Of a stretch of 64,000 nt of DNA, positions 10,521 to 19,503 are shown in pieces. Under the pieces are notes generated by a model. The model was not told the DNA's origin and did no database searches. It saw only the letters and a program-made list of their open reading frames with translations. Position numbers and translations under genes: made by a program. How positions within the stretch are numbered: position 1 is the stretch's first letter; each line of letters starts with the position of its first letter. Origin of the DNA: Verrucomicrobiota bacterium (GTDB taxonomy: Bacteria; Verrucomicrobiota; Verrucomicrobiia; Limisphaerales; JACRJZ01); the NCBI GenBank assembly GCA_016219875.1, contig JACRJZ010000124.1, forward strand, positions 56,737-120,736, given 5' to 3'.

Positions 10521-12149
10521 GTGAACGACCTCCTGTCCAACTGGACCGAGAAGCAGCGTTACGCGCTGGCGGGCGCGGGCGGGCTGCTGCTGGCGGCGGC
10601 GTTTCCCAAGTTGGACGTGGCCGGACTGGCGTGGGTGGCGCCGGGCATGATCTTGTTCGCGGCGCTGGGCGCGAAGTCGCCGTTTCGCGCGGGCTACGTG
10701 GCGGGGCTGGCGTTTCATCTGGCGGCGCTGCACTGGCTGCTCTTCATCCCCGTGAGCTTCTATCCGATTCTCGGCTGGCTGGCGCTGTGCGGCTTTCTCG
10801 CCCTCTATCCGGCAGTGTGGGCCTGGCTGTGCGCCGGGTCCGTGGTCCGTGGCCCGTGGTCCGTAGTCTCGGAAACCTGGCTGGCGCGGCAAGCGTGGGC
10901 GTTGTTCTGCGCGGCGGCGTGGGTCGCGCTCGAAATGGTCCAGGCGCGATTGTTCACGGGCTTTCCGTGGAACCTGCTGGGAACGTCGCAGCAACGGCTC
11001 TGGCCGCTGATTCAAGTGGCGTCGTTCACCGGAGTGTATGGCGTGTCGTTCGTGGTCGTGTGGTTTTCGGCGGCGCTGCTGCTGACGCTGCAGGCGCTCG
11101 CGCACGACCCAGCCCGGCGGCATTTGTGGCTGCGCCACGTCGCGCTACCGATGCTGGCGGTGGCCGGCCTCTACGCCGTGGGTTGGCGGCAGATCCGGCA
11201 TCGACCGCCCCCGGCGCGGACGTTGCGCGTGGCGCTGGTGCAGCCGAGCATTCCGCAAACGCTCATCTGGGACACGCGGGCTGACCTCGCGCGGTTCGAG
11301 GAAGTGCTCAAGCTGTCGAGCCTCGCCCTGGAAACCAAGCCCGATCTCCTGATCTGGCCCGAAGCCGCGGTGCCGTCACACCCGCGCTGGGACACGAACC
11401 TCTGGCGCGCCATCACCAACCACGTCGTGGCCGGCGGCGCCTGGCTGATCATGGGGGCGGACGACGTGGTGCCGCGCGGCCCGGACGCCGAAGACGACTT
11501 CAACAGCAGCTTCCTCATCAGCCCGCGCGGGGAGATGGTGGCCACGTATCGCAAGCGCCGGCTCGTCATTTTCGGCGAATACGTGCCGCTGGTGCGCTGG
11601 CTGCCGTTTGCGAAATGGCTCACGCCCATCACGGGCGGCTTCACGCCTGGGGACGGCGTGGTCCCGTTCGAGATGCCAGACCTGGGCGCGCGCACGGCCA
11701 CGTTGATCTGTTTCGAGGACGTGTTCCCGCAACTCGTCCGCGAATCGGCCGCGCCGGACACGGATTTCCTGGTGAACATCACCAACGACGGCTGGTTCCG
11801 CGAAAGCGCCGCGCACTGGCAGCACGCCGCGACTGCGGCCTTCCGCGCGGTGGAAAACCGTCTGCCGCTCGTGCGATGCGCGAACAACGGCTTGACCTGC
11901 TGGATCGACGAAACCGGCGTCATGCGCGAAGTCCAATTCGGCGACTCGCCGGACATCTACCGCGCCGGCATCAAGACCGCGGAAATCCCATTGCTGTCGG
12001 GCGCGAAACGCGCGCCCACGTTCTACACCCGCCACGGTGACGTGTTCGGGTGGGGCTGCGTGATCGTGGGCGCGGGAGGGTGGGCCGCCCTGCTCTCTGG
12101 AAGACGGGGCCGTTCGGGAAGCCAAGCGGATCAGCGATCTGCGGAATAG
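10521..12149 (+). CDS. lnt: Apolipoprotein N-acyltransferase
   Basis: 542 residues from a GTG start at 10521. Lnt adds the third acyl chain to lipoproteins in the inner membrane, the last step of lipoprotein maturation, which fits the many lipoproteins in this window. About six to seven hydrophobic helices (1-225) are followed by the nitrilase-type periplasmic domain (235-505). The expected triad is visible: Glu281 (LIWPEAAVP), Lys345 (TYRKRRLVIFGEYVP) and Cys397 (LICFEDVFP), spaced as in E. coli Lnt. A GTCCGTG heptamer array is read through at residues 107-120, in a loop between membrane helices. No obvious operon partner. Confidence 0.95.
   Translation: MNDLLSNWTEKQRYALAGAGGLLLAAAFPKLDVAGLAWVAPGMILFAALGAKSPFRAGYVAGLAFHLAALHWLLFIPVSFYPILGWLALCGFLALYPAVWAWLCAGSVVRGPWSVVSETWLARQAWALFCAAAWVALEMVQARLFTGFPWNLLGTSQQRLWPLIQVASFTGVYGVSFVVVWFSAALLLTLQALAHDPARRHLWLRHVALPMLAVAGLYAVGWRQIRHRPPPARTLRVALVQPSIPQTLIWDTRADLARFEEVLKLSSLALETKPDLLIWPEAAVPSHPRWDTNLWRAITNHVVAGGAWLIMGADDVVPRGPDAEDDFNSSFLISPRGEMVATYRKRRLVIFGEYVPLVRWLPFAKWLTPITGGFTPGDGVVPFEMPDLGARTATLICFEDVFPQLVRESAAPDTDFLVNITNDGWFRESAAHWQHAATAAFRAVENRLPLVRCANNGLTCWIDETGVMREVQFGDSPDIYRAGIKTAEIPLLSGAKRAPTFYTRHGDVFGWGCVIVGAGGWAALLSGRRGRSGSQADQRSAE
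10838..10872. repeat. Heptamer tandem array (GTCCGTG)n in lnt
   Basis: Units GTCCGTG, GTCCGTG, GCCCGTG, GTCCGTA and a degenerate fifth unit lie inside lnt and are translated as SVVRGPWSVVSE. Same 7-bp period as the arrays at 7174, 8273, 8870 and 10342. Confidence 0.8.
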
Positions 12150-12157
12150 CCCCCACT

Positions 12158-12215
12158 CGCCGGGTCTGGGGACCCGGCCTACACCTGCAGGCCCGGTGCC
12201 CTCACCGGGCGGGCC
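12158..12215. repeat. Interspersed palindromic element, GGGGACCCGGCCTACA family (copy 1)
   Basis: GGGTCTGGGGACCCGGCCTA, then GGCCCGGTGCCCTCACCGGG, forms two adjacent hairpins right after lnt. The same two blocks in the same order recur at 60862-60930, so this is a repeat family and not only a terminator. Confidence 0.75.
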
Positions 12216-12232
12216 ACGTCATCTCCACAGGA

Positions 12233-12433
12233 TTACGAGTCCTGAGCGTTGTCCTTCTGGATCATCGAGACCGCGATCTCAGTGGCGAGCAGACCGAACA
12301 GCGTGGTGAACTTGATCACCGGATTCAGCGCCACGGACGAGGTGTCCTTGAAGGGATCGCCCACGGGGTCGCCTGCGACACCCGCAGCACGCAGGTTGGG
12401 GCTCCTGGCGGGCAGGTCCGCCTCGACGATCTC
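12233..12433 (-). pseudogene. hppA: C-terminal remnant of a membrane-bound proton-translocating pyrophosphatase
   Basis: The minus frame ending in TAA at 12233 reads GVAGDPVGDPFKDTSSVALN, then PVIKFTTLFGLLATEIA and a short tail. VGDPFKDT is the conserved C-terminal motif of H+/Na+-pumping pyrophosphatases, where it lies about 40-50 residues from the end. The frame is closed by TAA directly upstream (12434-12436), leaving 66 codons of a protein normally 650-800 residues long. With no start codon and no membrane core this is a remnant. Its left end is close to the repeat at 12158-12215. Confidence 0.75.
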
Positions 12434-12462
12434 TTAGCGCAGTCCGTTCAAGGCGAGGTCTC

Positions 12463-13932
12463 TCACTCCATCGCCGCCAAGAGTTCGTCCAGCGACACAG
12501 TAGCAAAGCTGGCAGCATAATCGCTCATGGCGTAAGGGATGACGAGTTCTCGTCCGTGCAGGAGCGCGCCGCAGGTATAGACAACGTTCGGAACGTAGCC
12601 CTCGCGTTCCGCTTCGTTCGGGGCGAGCAGCGGTTCGCGCAGGCGGCCAAGGACGCGCGTGGGGTCGGTTAGGTCGAGCAGGAACGCGCCAAGGCAATAC
12701 TTTCGCATCGGGCCGACGCCGTGGCTCAATACCAGCCAGCCAGCCTCCGTCTCGATGGGGGAACCGCAGTTGCCAATCTTGAAGAATTCCCACGGCTGGG
12801 CCGGTGACAGAAGCAGCGCCGGCGTTTGCCAGAAATGGATGTTGTCCGAGAACATCAGGAGGATGTTCTCGTCGTCCTGGCGCGAGATCATGGCGTAGTG
12901 GCCGTTGATCTTGCGCGGGAATAGCGCCATGCCTTTGTTCTGCACGGCGGGGCCGTTCAGCGTGTTGAATTTGAAGTGGAGGAAGTCCGGCGTCTCCAGC
13001 AATTGCGGCAGGGTGATCTTGCCGTCATAAGCGGTGTAGGTGGCGTAGTAAGTGAAGCTCGCGTCATCGTTCTGGAAGCGAACGAAGCGTGCGTCCTCGA
13101 TGCCGTTGCGCTGGCTGGCCGTGGACGGAAAGAGGACGCGTTGCGAAACCCGGGTGCTGGGAGCAAAGTTGACTTCGTAGTTCGACTCGGCCAGCAGCAG
13201 GATGCCGCGCACGGCCCGGTCAGTGGTGGCGTCGGCCGGGTCCGTTTGCCGGCGCTCCGCCGTCAGGACACGGTACAGGTCGTCCAGGATGAAGGTCTCA
13301 GGGAGTTGACCGAGCACGCGCTGGCAAAAGTCATTCTGCACGCCCGCTTCCTGGAGTTTGCGGCAAAAGAGCGCCTTCTCGTAAGCCGCGTTCGGCACGC
13401 GCTCCGGTTCCGTCACAAACGGCCCGGGCGGCAAGAGCGTGATGCGATGATGCGCGCTGACCGTGCCCGTGCGGAAGGTGATGGAGGAAATGTGCCCTTC
13501 GCCCGTGGCCCGCAGGCTCAGGATGAAACGGAGCGCGCCCTTGGGCAGTCCAGTCTGGTCAGGATGGGGCACGATGGAAGGATTGAACAGCGCCGCCGAC
13601 TCCGGGGAGTATTCGTGCGTGAAATAGGCGCCGATGAGCGCTTGCCGTTCCGGCGAAGGCTCTCGCGTGTCGTCCAAGTGACGACGGACTTGGAGGAAGC
13701 GGTTGCGGAAAAGCTGTTCCACGCGTTCGTGCCGGTCCGCGAATTCGCCTAGCACCTGGCTCAACAAACTCGCGACCCTCTCGTCCGAGAGGGTCGTGAC
13801 GCGGGCAACGATGTTTCGCGCGATGTCGTCGCTGCTCGGATAAAAGGGGCGCATCAGCACCCGCGAGCGGTCCGGAGTCAGCGTCGGCCCGATGCGTTTG
13901 GCGTGGACGGTCTGCGGTGTGGTGGCAGTCAT
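12463..13932 (-). CDS. GH130 family glycoside phosphorylase
   Basis: 489 residues from ATG 13932. The five-bladed propeller of GH130 is recognised from NPSIVPHPDQ near the start, GIEDARFV (the Asp-containing motif of the family) in the middle, then FPRKINGHYAMISRQDDENI, GNCGSPIETEAGWLVLSHGV and YVPNVVYTCGALLH. Known members cleave beta-mannosides with phosphate, releasing mannose 1-phosphate, and lie in the cytoplasm. An N-terminal extension of about 90 residues places it with the longer GH130 branch. It lies 38 bases downstream of the glycosyltransferase gene on the same strand and is probably cotranscribed, suggesting a shared role in turning over a mannan or storage glycan. Exact substrate unknown. 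Confidence 0.85.
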   Translation of the reverse strand: MTATTPQTVHAKRIGPTLTPDRSRVLMRPFYPSSDDIARNIVARVTTLSDERVASLLSQVLGEFADRHERVEQLFRNRFLQVRRHLDDTREPSPERQALIGAYFTHEYSPESAALFNPSIVPHPDQTGLPKGALRFILSLRATGEGHISSITFRTGTVSAHHRITLLPPGPFVTEPERVPNAAYEKALFCRKLQEAGVQNDFCQRVLGQLPETFILDDLYRVLTAERRQTDPADATTDRAVRGILLLAESNYEVNFAPSTRVSQRVLFPSTASQRNGIEDARFVRFQNDDASFTYYATYTAYDGKITLPQLLETPDFLHFKFNTLNGPAVQNKGMALFPRKINGHYAMISRQDDENILLMFSDNIHFWQTPALLLSPAQPWEFFKIGNCGSPIETEAGWLVLSHGVGPMRKYCLGAFLLDLTDPTRVLGRLREPLLAPNEAEREGYVPNVVYTCGALLHGRELVIPYAMSDYAASFATVSLDELLAAME

Positions 13933-13970
13933 GATTTCGTTTCGGTCGGGGACTTCGCTTCCATCGAATG

Positions 13971-16253
13971 CTATTCGCCCGGCGGTTCCTTGAAGCTGGT
14001 GAGGGTGTTTTGCAGCGCCTGCATCTCCGCGAGCGCGAGCAGAAAGGCCAGCGTGGACTCGGCGCCCTGGTTCTGGCTCACGCGGTCCACGTGCAAGCCG
14101 TCGCGACAGCCACCGGTGCCCGGATCGTAGAGCGCCAGACCCAGATCATTTCGCCCCAGGAACCACTCGAAGGCCCGACGCGCTTCGGCCACCCAAACCA
14201 TGTCGCCGGTGGCGTGATACGCCTCGATGCAGGCGGAGACCGTGGCCTGTGCCTCGATGGGTTGCTGGTCGAACAACGCGCGCTCCTTGCCGCGCGGATA
14301 GAAACCGTTCGAGCCGACGGGCCGCAGCGAGCCGGCATCGGAAGTCTGAATCTTGATCAGCCAACGCAATGTCTTAAGGCCCGTCTCCAACATCGCGGCG
14401 TCGTTCATGCAGCGTCCGCTGAGGATCAGCGCGTGCGGCAGCTTGGCGTTCGTGTAAGAAACCATTTCCTCGAACCACTGCCACTCGGCGGTCGCGGCGT
14501 CGGCGTAGCGCTGCAACAGTTTCGCCGTGAGTGATTCGCGAATCTGGTTCGCGCGCCGGTCGCCGCTCAGCCGGCGCAGGTATTCGTCAATGCCGATGAG
14601 CGTGAACGCCCACGCGCGCGGCGACGTGAACTCAGCGGCCACGGGCAGCGCTTGTTCGAATAGTTGCGCCGCCAGCATTTGGAAGCTGCCCTGGCCCGCC
14701 TGCGCCACGCACAGTCCCAGCGCCCACAGCGCATGGCCCTGGCAATCCTCCGAGCCGACTTCCTCCAGCCAGCGGCGGTCGAAGCTCATGAAGTTGCGGA
14801 ACCGCCCGCGCTCGCGGTCGAAGGCGTGGTTTAAGAACGCTGCATACGTGGCGGCCTGCTCGCTGAGCCGCGGCGAACCTTGTCCCAACCGGTGCAACAT
14901 CGTCGCCAGCACCAGCGCGCGGGCGTTGTCGTCCGTGCAATAGCCTTCGTGGAAATTCGGCACCGTGAAGCTCGCGTGCTGGAAGATGCCGGTCGAATCG
15001 CTCATTCGGAACAGGTGGTCGAGCTTCATCTCCGGCAACTGCCCGGGCTGTTCGTCGAGCGTTTTGATGGGCGAGGACTTTCGTCCCACGAAGCTGTGGT
15101 CGTGACGCGCCTGCTCGAAGGACTTCACGTAAAGCTGGGCCACGCGGCTCCATACCATGTCGCGCCCGAGCTTGTAAGCGTTCTTGCGCATCAAGTGGCG
15201 CAGCGGTTCGTCGTGCAGCAACTCGCGGACGGCGCCCGCGATGGCTGGGGCGTCGCGAAACGGCACCAGTTTGCCGCGCTCCGCGGTCAGCAGTTCCGCC
15301 GCGTGCCAGTAAGGGGTCGATACCACCGCGTTGCCGGCGCCGAACGCGTAGGCCAGCGTGCCCGAAGTGATTTGCGACTCGGTCAGGTAAGGTGTGAGGT
15401 AAATGTCCGCCGCGCCGATGAACCGCATCAATTCCTCCAGCTCAACGAAGCGGTTGAAAAAGACGACGTTTTTCTGCACCCCAAGGTCTTTGGCCAGCCG
15501 CTCCAGGCTCAGGCGGTAAGCCTCCCCCTCATCGCGCAGGAGATTGGGATGCGTCTGACCCAGCACGATGTAAACAACATTGGGAAATCCGCGAATGATG
15601 TCGGGCAGCGCGCGCAGCGCGAATTCGATGCCCTTGTTCGGCGAGAGGAGCCCGAACGTCAGCAACACCTGTTTGCCCGCCACGCCGAACTCGTCCTTGA
15701 AATAATTCGGGTCCGCGAACGGCATGTTGGGAATGCCGTGCGGGATGAGATCAATCTTCGCCATTGGCGCCTGATAAACTTCGAGCAGCAACGCCCGGCC
15801 CCGTTCGGCCATGACCACCAGCCGCGTTGAGAGCCGGATCAACTCCCGCATCACGCGCCGCTGCTCCGCGTTCGGCTCGCGCAGCACCGTGTGCAGCGTG
15901 GTCACGATGGGCATCCGCAGTTCGCGCAGCAGCGCCAATACGTGACTGCCCGCCGGCCCGCCGAAAATGCCGAACTCATGCTCCACGCAAACCACGTCCA
16001 CGTCCGTGATGTTGAGGAAATCGGCCGCGCGTAAGTAGGACAGCAGGTCTTGCTCGGCGATCTCAAAGCGCACCTCCGCCGGATACTCGTAGCCCCCCTC
16101 GCGGTCATTGACCGGCACCACCAGACATTGCGTCCCCGGAAGCTCCGCCGCCACCGCGCAACGCAAGTCCGTCGTGAATGTGGCAATCCCGCACTTCCGC
16201 GGCAGATAATCACCGAGGAACGCGACTTTGCGGATGGCGGATGGTTCTTGCAT
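13971..16253 (-). CDS. GT4-type glycosyltransferase with C-terminal alpha-toroid domain
   Basis: 760 residues from ATG 16253 (MQEPSAIRKVAFLGDYLP); a longer frame from 16358 adds an unlikely tail. Residues 1-400 form a GT-B glycosyltransferase of family 4: PRKCGIATF donor-loop region, VDVVCVEHEFGIFGG, IPHGIP, LTFGLLSPNKGIE and the E-x7-E-like TPYLTESQITSGTLAYAFGAG. Residues about 430-740 are helical, with FTVPNFHEGYCTDDNARAL and SDAGSLRPVGSNGF, like alpha/alpha toroid glycosidase-related domains. This fused architecture is known next to GH130 genes. Role inferred: synthesis or remodelling of a mannose-containing polysaccharide. Donor and acceptor unknown. Confidence 0.85.
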   Translation of the reverse strand: MQEPSAIRKVAFLGDYLPRKCGIATFTTDLRCAVAAELPGTQCLVVPVNDREGGYEYPAEVRFEIAEQDLLSYLRAADFLNITDVDVVCVEHEFGIFGGPAGSHVLALLRELRMPIVTTLHTVLREPNAEQRRVMRELIRLSTRLVVMAERGRALLLEVYQAPMAKIDLIPHGIPNMPFADPNYFKDEFGVAGKQVLLTFGLLSPNKGIEFALRALPDIIRGFPNVVYIVLGQTHPNLLRDEGEAYRLSLERLAKDLGVQKNVVFFNRFVELEELMRFIGAADIYLTPYLTESQITSGTLAYAFGAGNAVVSTPYWHAAELLTAERGKLVPFRDAPAIAGAVRELLHDEPLRHLMRKNAYKLGRDMVWSRVAQLYVKSFEQARHDHSFVGRKSSPIKTLDEQPGQLPEMKLDHLFRMSDSTGIFQHASFTVPNFHEGYCTDDNARALVLATMLHRLGQGSPRLSEQAATYAAFLNHAFDRERGRFRNFMSFDRRWLEEVGSEDCQGHALWALGLCVAQAGQGSFQMLAAQLFEQALPVAAEFTSPRAWAFTLIGIDEYLRRLSGDRRANQIRESLTAKLLQRYADAATAEWQWFEEMVSYTNAKLPHALILSGRCMNDAAMLETGLKTLRWLIKIQTSDAGSLRPVGSNGFYPRGKERALFDQQPIEAQATVSACIEAYHATGDMVWVAEARRAFEWFLGRNDLGLALYDPGTGGCRDGLHVDRVSQNQGAESTLAFLLALAEMQALQNTLTSFKEPPGE

Positions 16254-16390
16254 AAAAGGTTGCCTTCGCCGAGGTAGCTGGCCCACCCACTCTGCTCCCC
16301 AAAGGGATACGAAGCAAAAGATAAAATCAAAGAGGGTTAATGCGGCGTTCGCCTGCATGGCCCTCGTCAGGAGCTAAGTTGACAGCCTGT

Positions 16391-16671
16391 TTACTGGCCT
16401 CTTCTCGTCAGATCGTCCCCGACTTCTCGCGCCAAACCGGGATCGATCTCGCACGCAAAGATTCGTGCTTCAGGACATCGAGCTGCAAGCGCACAGTGAG
16501 GGCTCCGCTCCCTGCTCCCAACTCGACGATGTGCCCGCGATAGGCTTCTGGAACCGGAGCAATCATCTTGACGATGAGGAATTTTTGCGAGGGCACAAGG
16601 CCGCCGGTTTGGCCATGCTTCAGGAGACCGGCCCAGAGGAAGTCCAGGTAGGTTGTGAACGTGATGGTCAT
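16391..16671 (-). pseudogene. Frameshifted, truncated SAM-dependent methyltransferase
   Basis: From ATG 16671 the frame gives a typical N-terminus (FLIVKMIAPVPEAYRGHIVE) and SAM-binding LGAGSGALT, then continues as unrelated sequence to a stop at 16408. Moving the frame by one base at about 16488 restores conserved residues (LAARCPEARIFACEIDPGLA) until TAA at 16391. The family resembles phospholipid N-methyltransferase / rRNA dimethylase-like proteins of about 190 residues. One base is missing and the last third is lost or shifted again. It lies next to a terpene-cyclase-like gene; a lipid role is only a guess. Confidence 0.75.
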
Positions 16672-16704
16672 TGTGGTTCTTTCGTCAACCGGTTGGTCCT
16701 TTGC

Positions 16705-18543
16705 TTAACGAGAATACAAATAGTTTGCCAAAGCCATCACCGGAAAAACCTTGGGATACACCGGATATTCCACGTACAAAATCCCGGGATGCCCGGTCCC
16801 GACCACCGAGCCATCTCGCCAGGATTCCGACTCATTTCTGGTTTCCAGGAGATAGTTCACGGCCTTGGTAGCGGCATCGGCATCTTGAAGCCCCATCTCA
16901 CAGAGGAACTCAAGCACCCACGCGCTTTGCGTCGGGGTGCTGGTCCCGCGGCCCCGATGTTCGTCATCAAGGTAGGACAGCGTCGATTCGCCAAAGCCGC
17001 CATCGGGATTCTGGAAACTCATCAGCGTTCTGGCGGCCTTGAGAAGATAGGGCGATTGAGGTGACTCTCCCGCCCGCAGAAGCCCGGTTCCGGCCTGGGT
17101 AGTGCCGTAGAGGGTGTTGATGCCCCATCGTCCTTCCCAGAGGCCCGTGGCAGGATCCTGGGTCTGACGCAAAAACCGGACGGCCCGCCTGATCGATCCG
17201 GAGTGCGCCCCGGTCATTCCGCAGGCGCCGAGCCCGGCAAGCACATGGCCTGTGTTGTCGGCGGAACTGCCATCAAACAGCTCGACCGAATCGGTGAGGT
17301 CCTGGGTGAACCGCTTCATCATCCGGCTTCCCAAGTTGTCCTGGTCAAAGGCTCCCCAGCCGCCGTCGGAGTTTTGCCGTTCCAAAAGCCAATGGAGTCC
17401 CTGCTTTCGGGATTCCGCCGCTCCCGTTCTGTGCGTGAATGGTGCCATCTTCTCCAGGAACACCAACGCCCTCGATGTGTCATCGACATCCGGATATTGC
17501 TCGAAGTCCCGGCCGTAGGGAAAGCCTCCTGCGTCCGTCTGCGTTTCATAGAGTTTCTCCGCGGCAAGGACCAAAGGATCGCTCGTTTCCCCGGCCTGCG
17601 CCAGCGCCTGCGCCGCCAGGATGGTATCCCAAACACCGCCGTCCATCAGGCAACCGAGGTAGTTCCCTTGTCCATTGTTGAAATACAGCGGATCCACGAA
17701 CCCCAGCCCCCGCTGGATCGCTCCCGGAATCGCGGGAAATCGCCCGGGATGCTTCCGGTAGAAATGGTCCAGCGCCGCGACGCTGAACAGGGTGGAAACC
17801 GTGTATCCGCCCCAGCTTCCATATTTGCGCTGCTGCCGGAGGATTTTTCTGACCATGAATCCGTCATACCAAGCGGAGGGCTCGGGTTCCTTTTCGCTCG
17901 TCTGCCAGGGATGCCCGGCATACAGCTCGTTCAAGTCAAACTCCGGCCCGAAGGTTCCCCGGATCTTGCGCGACACACGATTATGGCGCAGGTAGGCCAT
18001 GGGGATCAGGTGGGGGATGACCCACTGCGAGAATTGCCGGTAGTTGAGCGGCAGCGCCTCCAGGAAGATCAGGTAAGGGATTTCGCCGATATCCTCCCAG
18101 CCCCGCAATCCGAAAAGCGCCAGGAAGGTCTTGGTGAACTGGTTGGTCGCGTCAATGCCGCCCGCCGCGAGAATGAACCTTCGGGCGGCTTCCCTCGCCG
18201 GTTTCACGTTGGCGGTCGAAATGGAGGCCCGGAAGAACTTGAGCGCGGCGTAGTTGAGCACGGTCGCATTGATGTCGCCAGAGGGTAGTGCCGGGTCCCG
18301 CGCCTGCTTCCAGGAACCGTCCGGCAATTGGGTTTCCAGAAGGATGCTGGCCAGCCGGTTCAAGTCTAACCGGGAGGAGAATCCCCGGAATCGGAGCCAC
18401 TCCAGGAAGAGCGCATAGAGCGAAATATAGTGGGATCCCAGGTGAGCCGGAAAACTCCAGCAGCCTTGCCGGTCCTGTTGCTCCAACAGCGTTTTCACCG
18501 ACTCCTTTAGAATCGGTTGTACCTTCTGCTTCGTTGAGCACAT
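16705..18543 (-). CDS. Squalene-hopene-cyclase-like prenyltransferase/terpene cyclase
   Basis: 612 residues from ATG 18543, preceded by GGGAG; a GTG at 18576 adds eleven. Squalene/oxidosqualene cyclase repeats are clear: QW-type motifs ERQNSDGGWGAFD and SFQNPDGGFGES, others near the N-terminus (QDRQGCW, QLPDGSW), and a catalytic-type DxDD motif in YPDVDDTSR (about residues 345-350). Length fits bacterial SHCs (600-720). Known members cyclise squalene to hopene at the inner membrane; this copy has an unusual N-terminal half, so the substrate may differ. It lies directly upstream of the broken methyltransferase; no squalene synthase genes are in view. Confidence 0.8.
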   Translation of the reverse strand: MCSTKQKVQPILKESVKTLLEQQDRQGCWSFPAHLGSHYISLYALFLEWLRFRGFSSRLDLNRLASILLETQLPDGSWKQARDPALPSGDINATVLNYAALKFFRASISTANVKPAREAARRFILAAGGIDATNQFTKTFLALFGLRGWEDIGEIPYLIFLEALPLNYRQFSQWVIPHLIPMAYLRHNRVSRKIRGTFGPEFDLNELYAGHPWQTSEKEPEPSAWYDGFMVRKILRQQRKYGSWGGYTVSTLFSVAALDHFYRKHPGRFPAIPGAIQRGLGFVDPLYFNNGQGNYLGCLMDGGVWDTILAAQALAQAGETSDPLVLAAEKLYETQTDAGGFPYGRDFEQYPDVDDTSRALVFLEKMAPFTHRTGAAESRKQGLHWLLERQNSDGGWGAFDQDNLGSRMMKRFTQDLTDSVELFDGSSADNTGHVLAGLGACGMTGAHSGSIRRAVRFLRQTQDPATGLWEGRWGINTLYGTTQAGTGLLRAGESPQSPYLLKAARTLMSFQNPDGGFGESTLSYLDDEHRGRGTSTPTQSAWVLEFLCEMGLQDADAATKAVNYLLETRNESESWRDGSVVGTGHPGILYVEYPVYPKVFPVMALANYLYSR

Positions 18544-18618
18544 AAAAATGGATCTCCCAAAGATCAACTCTGGCACCCGCCCGCTGCGCGTCCGAAACTC
18601 TGCCTTGATCTTCGTTCC

Positions 18619-19101
18619 TTAGTGCTTTCCCTCCAGAACGGCCCGGAGCATCCAGGCCATCTTTTCGTGTTGCTCCATCAAGCCAGTGAGGAAATCGGTG
18701 GTGCCGGCGTCGCCAAACTTGTCCGCGCACTTCTCCAAATCCCCGCGCAACTGGCGAATCACCGTCTCATGGTCGCGCAGCAACTCCGCGGTCATCTCCG
18801 GCGCGTTGGGGTATTTGCCGAGTTGTTCCTGGAGCCGCGCCAGCTTCAAGAACTCCGCCAGTGTTCCGACCGCATGGCCGCCCAGCGCCCGCGCCCGCTC
18901 GGCGACGTCGTCCAGAATGGCGTCCAGTTCCTCATATTGCGCGTCGAAGAACTTGTGCAGGTCGTGGAAGTGCGGCCCGGTGACGTTCCAGTGGCCATTA
19001 CGCGTCTTGGTGGCGAGGACGGATTCGTCGGCCAGCAGGGTGTTGAGGATCTCCACCACGCCTTCGCGATGGTTGTCTTTGATTCTGATGTTCAGTTTCA
19101 T
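18619..19101 (-). CDS. dps: Dps family ferritin-like DNA-protection protein
   Basis: 160 residues, the normal size. Dps forms a dodecamer that oxidises and stores iron with peroxide and can coat DNA under starvation. The ferroxidase motif is intact: NGHWNVTG (His), then HDLHKFFDAQYEELD (His, Asp, Glu), followed by the second helix pair and EQHEKMAWMLRA. The basic N-terminal tail is short, so DNA binding may be weak. It starts the run of stress genes on the minus strand. No clear regulator site is visible upstream. Confidence 0.93.
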   Translation of the reverse strand: MKLNIRIKDNHREGVVEILNTLLADESVLATKTRNGHWNVTGPHFHDLHKFFDAQYEELDAILDDVAERARALGGHAVGTLAEFLKLARLQEQLGKYPNAPEMTAELLRDHETVIRQLRGDLEKCADKFGDAGTTDFLTGLMEQHEKMAWMLRAVLEGKH

Positions 19102-19223
19102 GGTGTCATTGTTCTGTTCTTGGTGGTGGGGTGCTTGAATTCACTCTTGCACCGGAAGCCGTCGTCATTCATTGGATCTTTGGGGACGCCGGAATTGAAT
19201 TGTGCGCTGGAGAGGTCCGAGTC

Positions 19224-19433
19224 TCACCTCCCTTGATAGTTGCTCGGATTTCTCAGCCGATCGAGCCGCTCCACTTCCATTTCTTTGCGCTTGAACGCCT
19301 CGAATCTTCCGGTGGCCCGCCGGGCCAGTTGCTCTTTGGAGCGGAAGAGGCGTTCGATGCTTTCCCAGACTCGTTTGAAGACTGCCGAGAGGATCACGCC
19401 GACGTGGAGCACTCTACGAAGAAATGTTGTCAT
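19224..19433 (-). CDS. Small helical protein, function unknown
   Basis: 69 residues from ATG 19433 (MTTFLRRVLHVGVILSAVF); AAGGA lies about 13 bases upstream. One amphipathic or membrane-associated N-terminal helix is followed by a highly charged helix (RSKEQLARRATGRFEAFKRK). A longer frame from 19550 overlaps the DUF502 gene and is less likely. No family recognised. Same strand as DUF502 and Dps, so it may be cotranscribed. Confidence 0.45.
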   Translation of the reverse strand: MTTFLRRVLHVGVILSAVFKRVWESIERLFRSKEQLARRATGRFEAFKRKEMEVERLDRLRNPSNYQGR

Positions 19434-19503
19434 TCTGATTGGGTTTTTCCTTGCTGCGTTGTCTTGTGGACGGTCATGCGAAAGCTCCGGGTGGAGGACA
19501 AGT

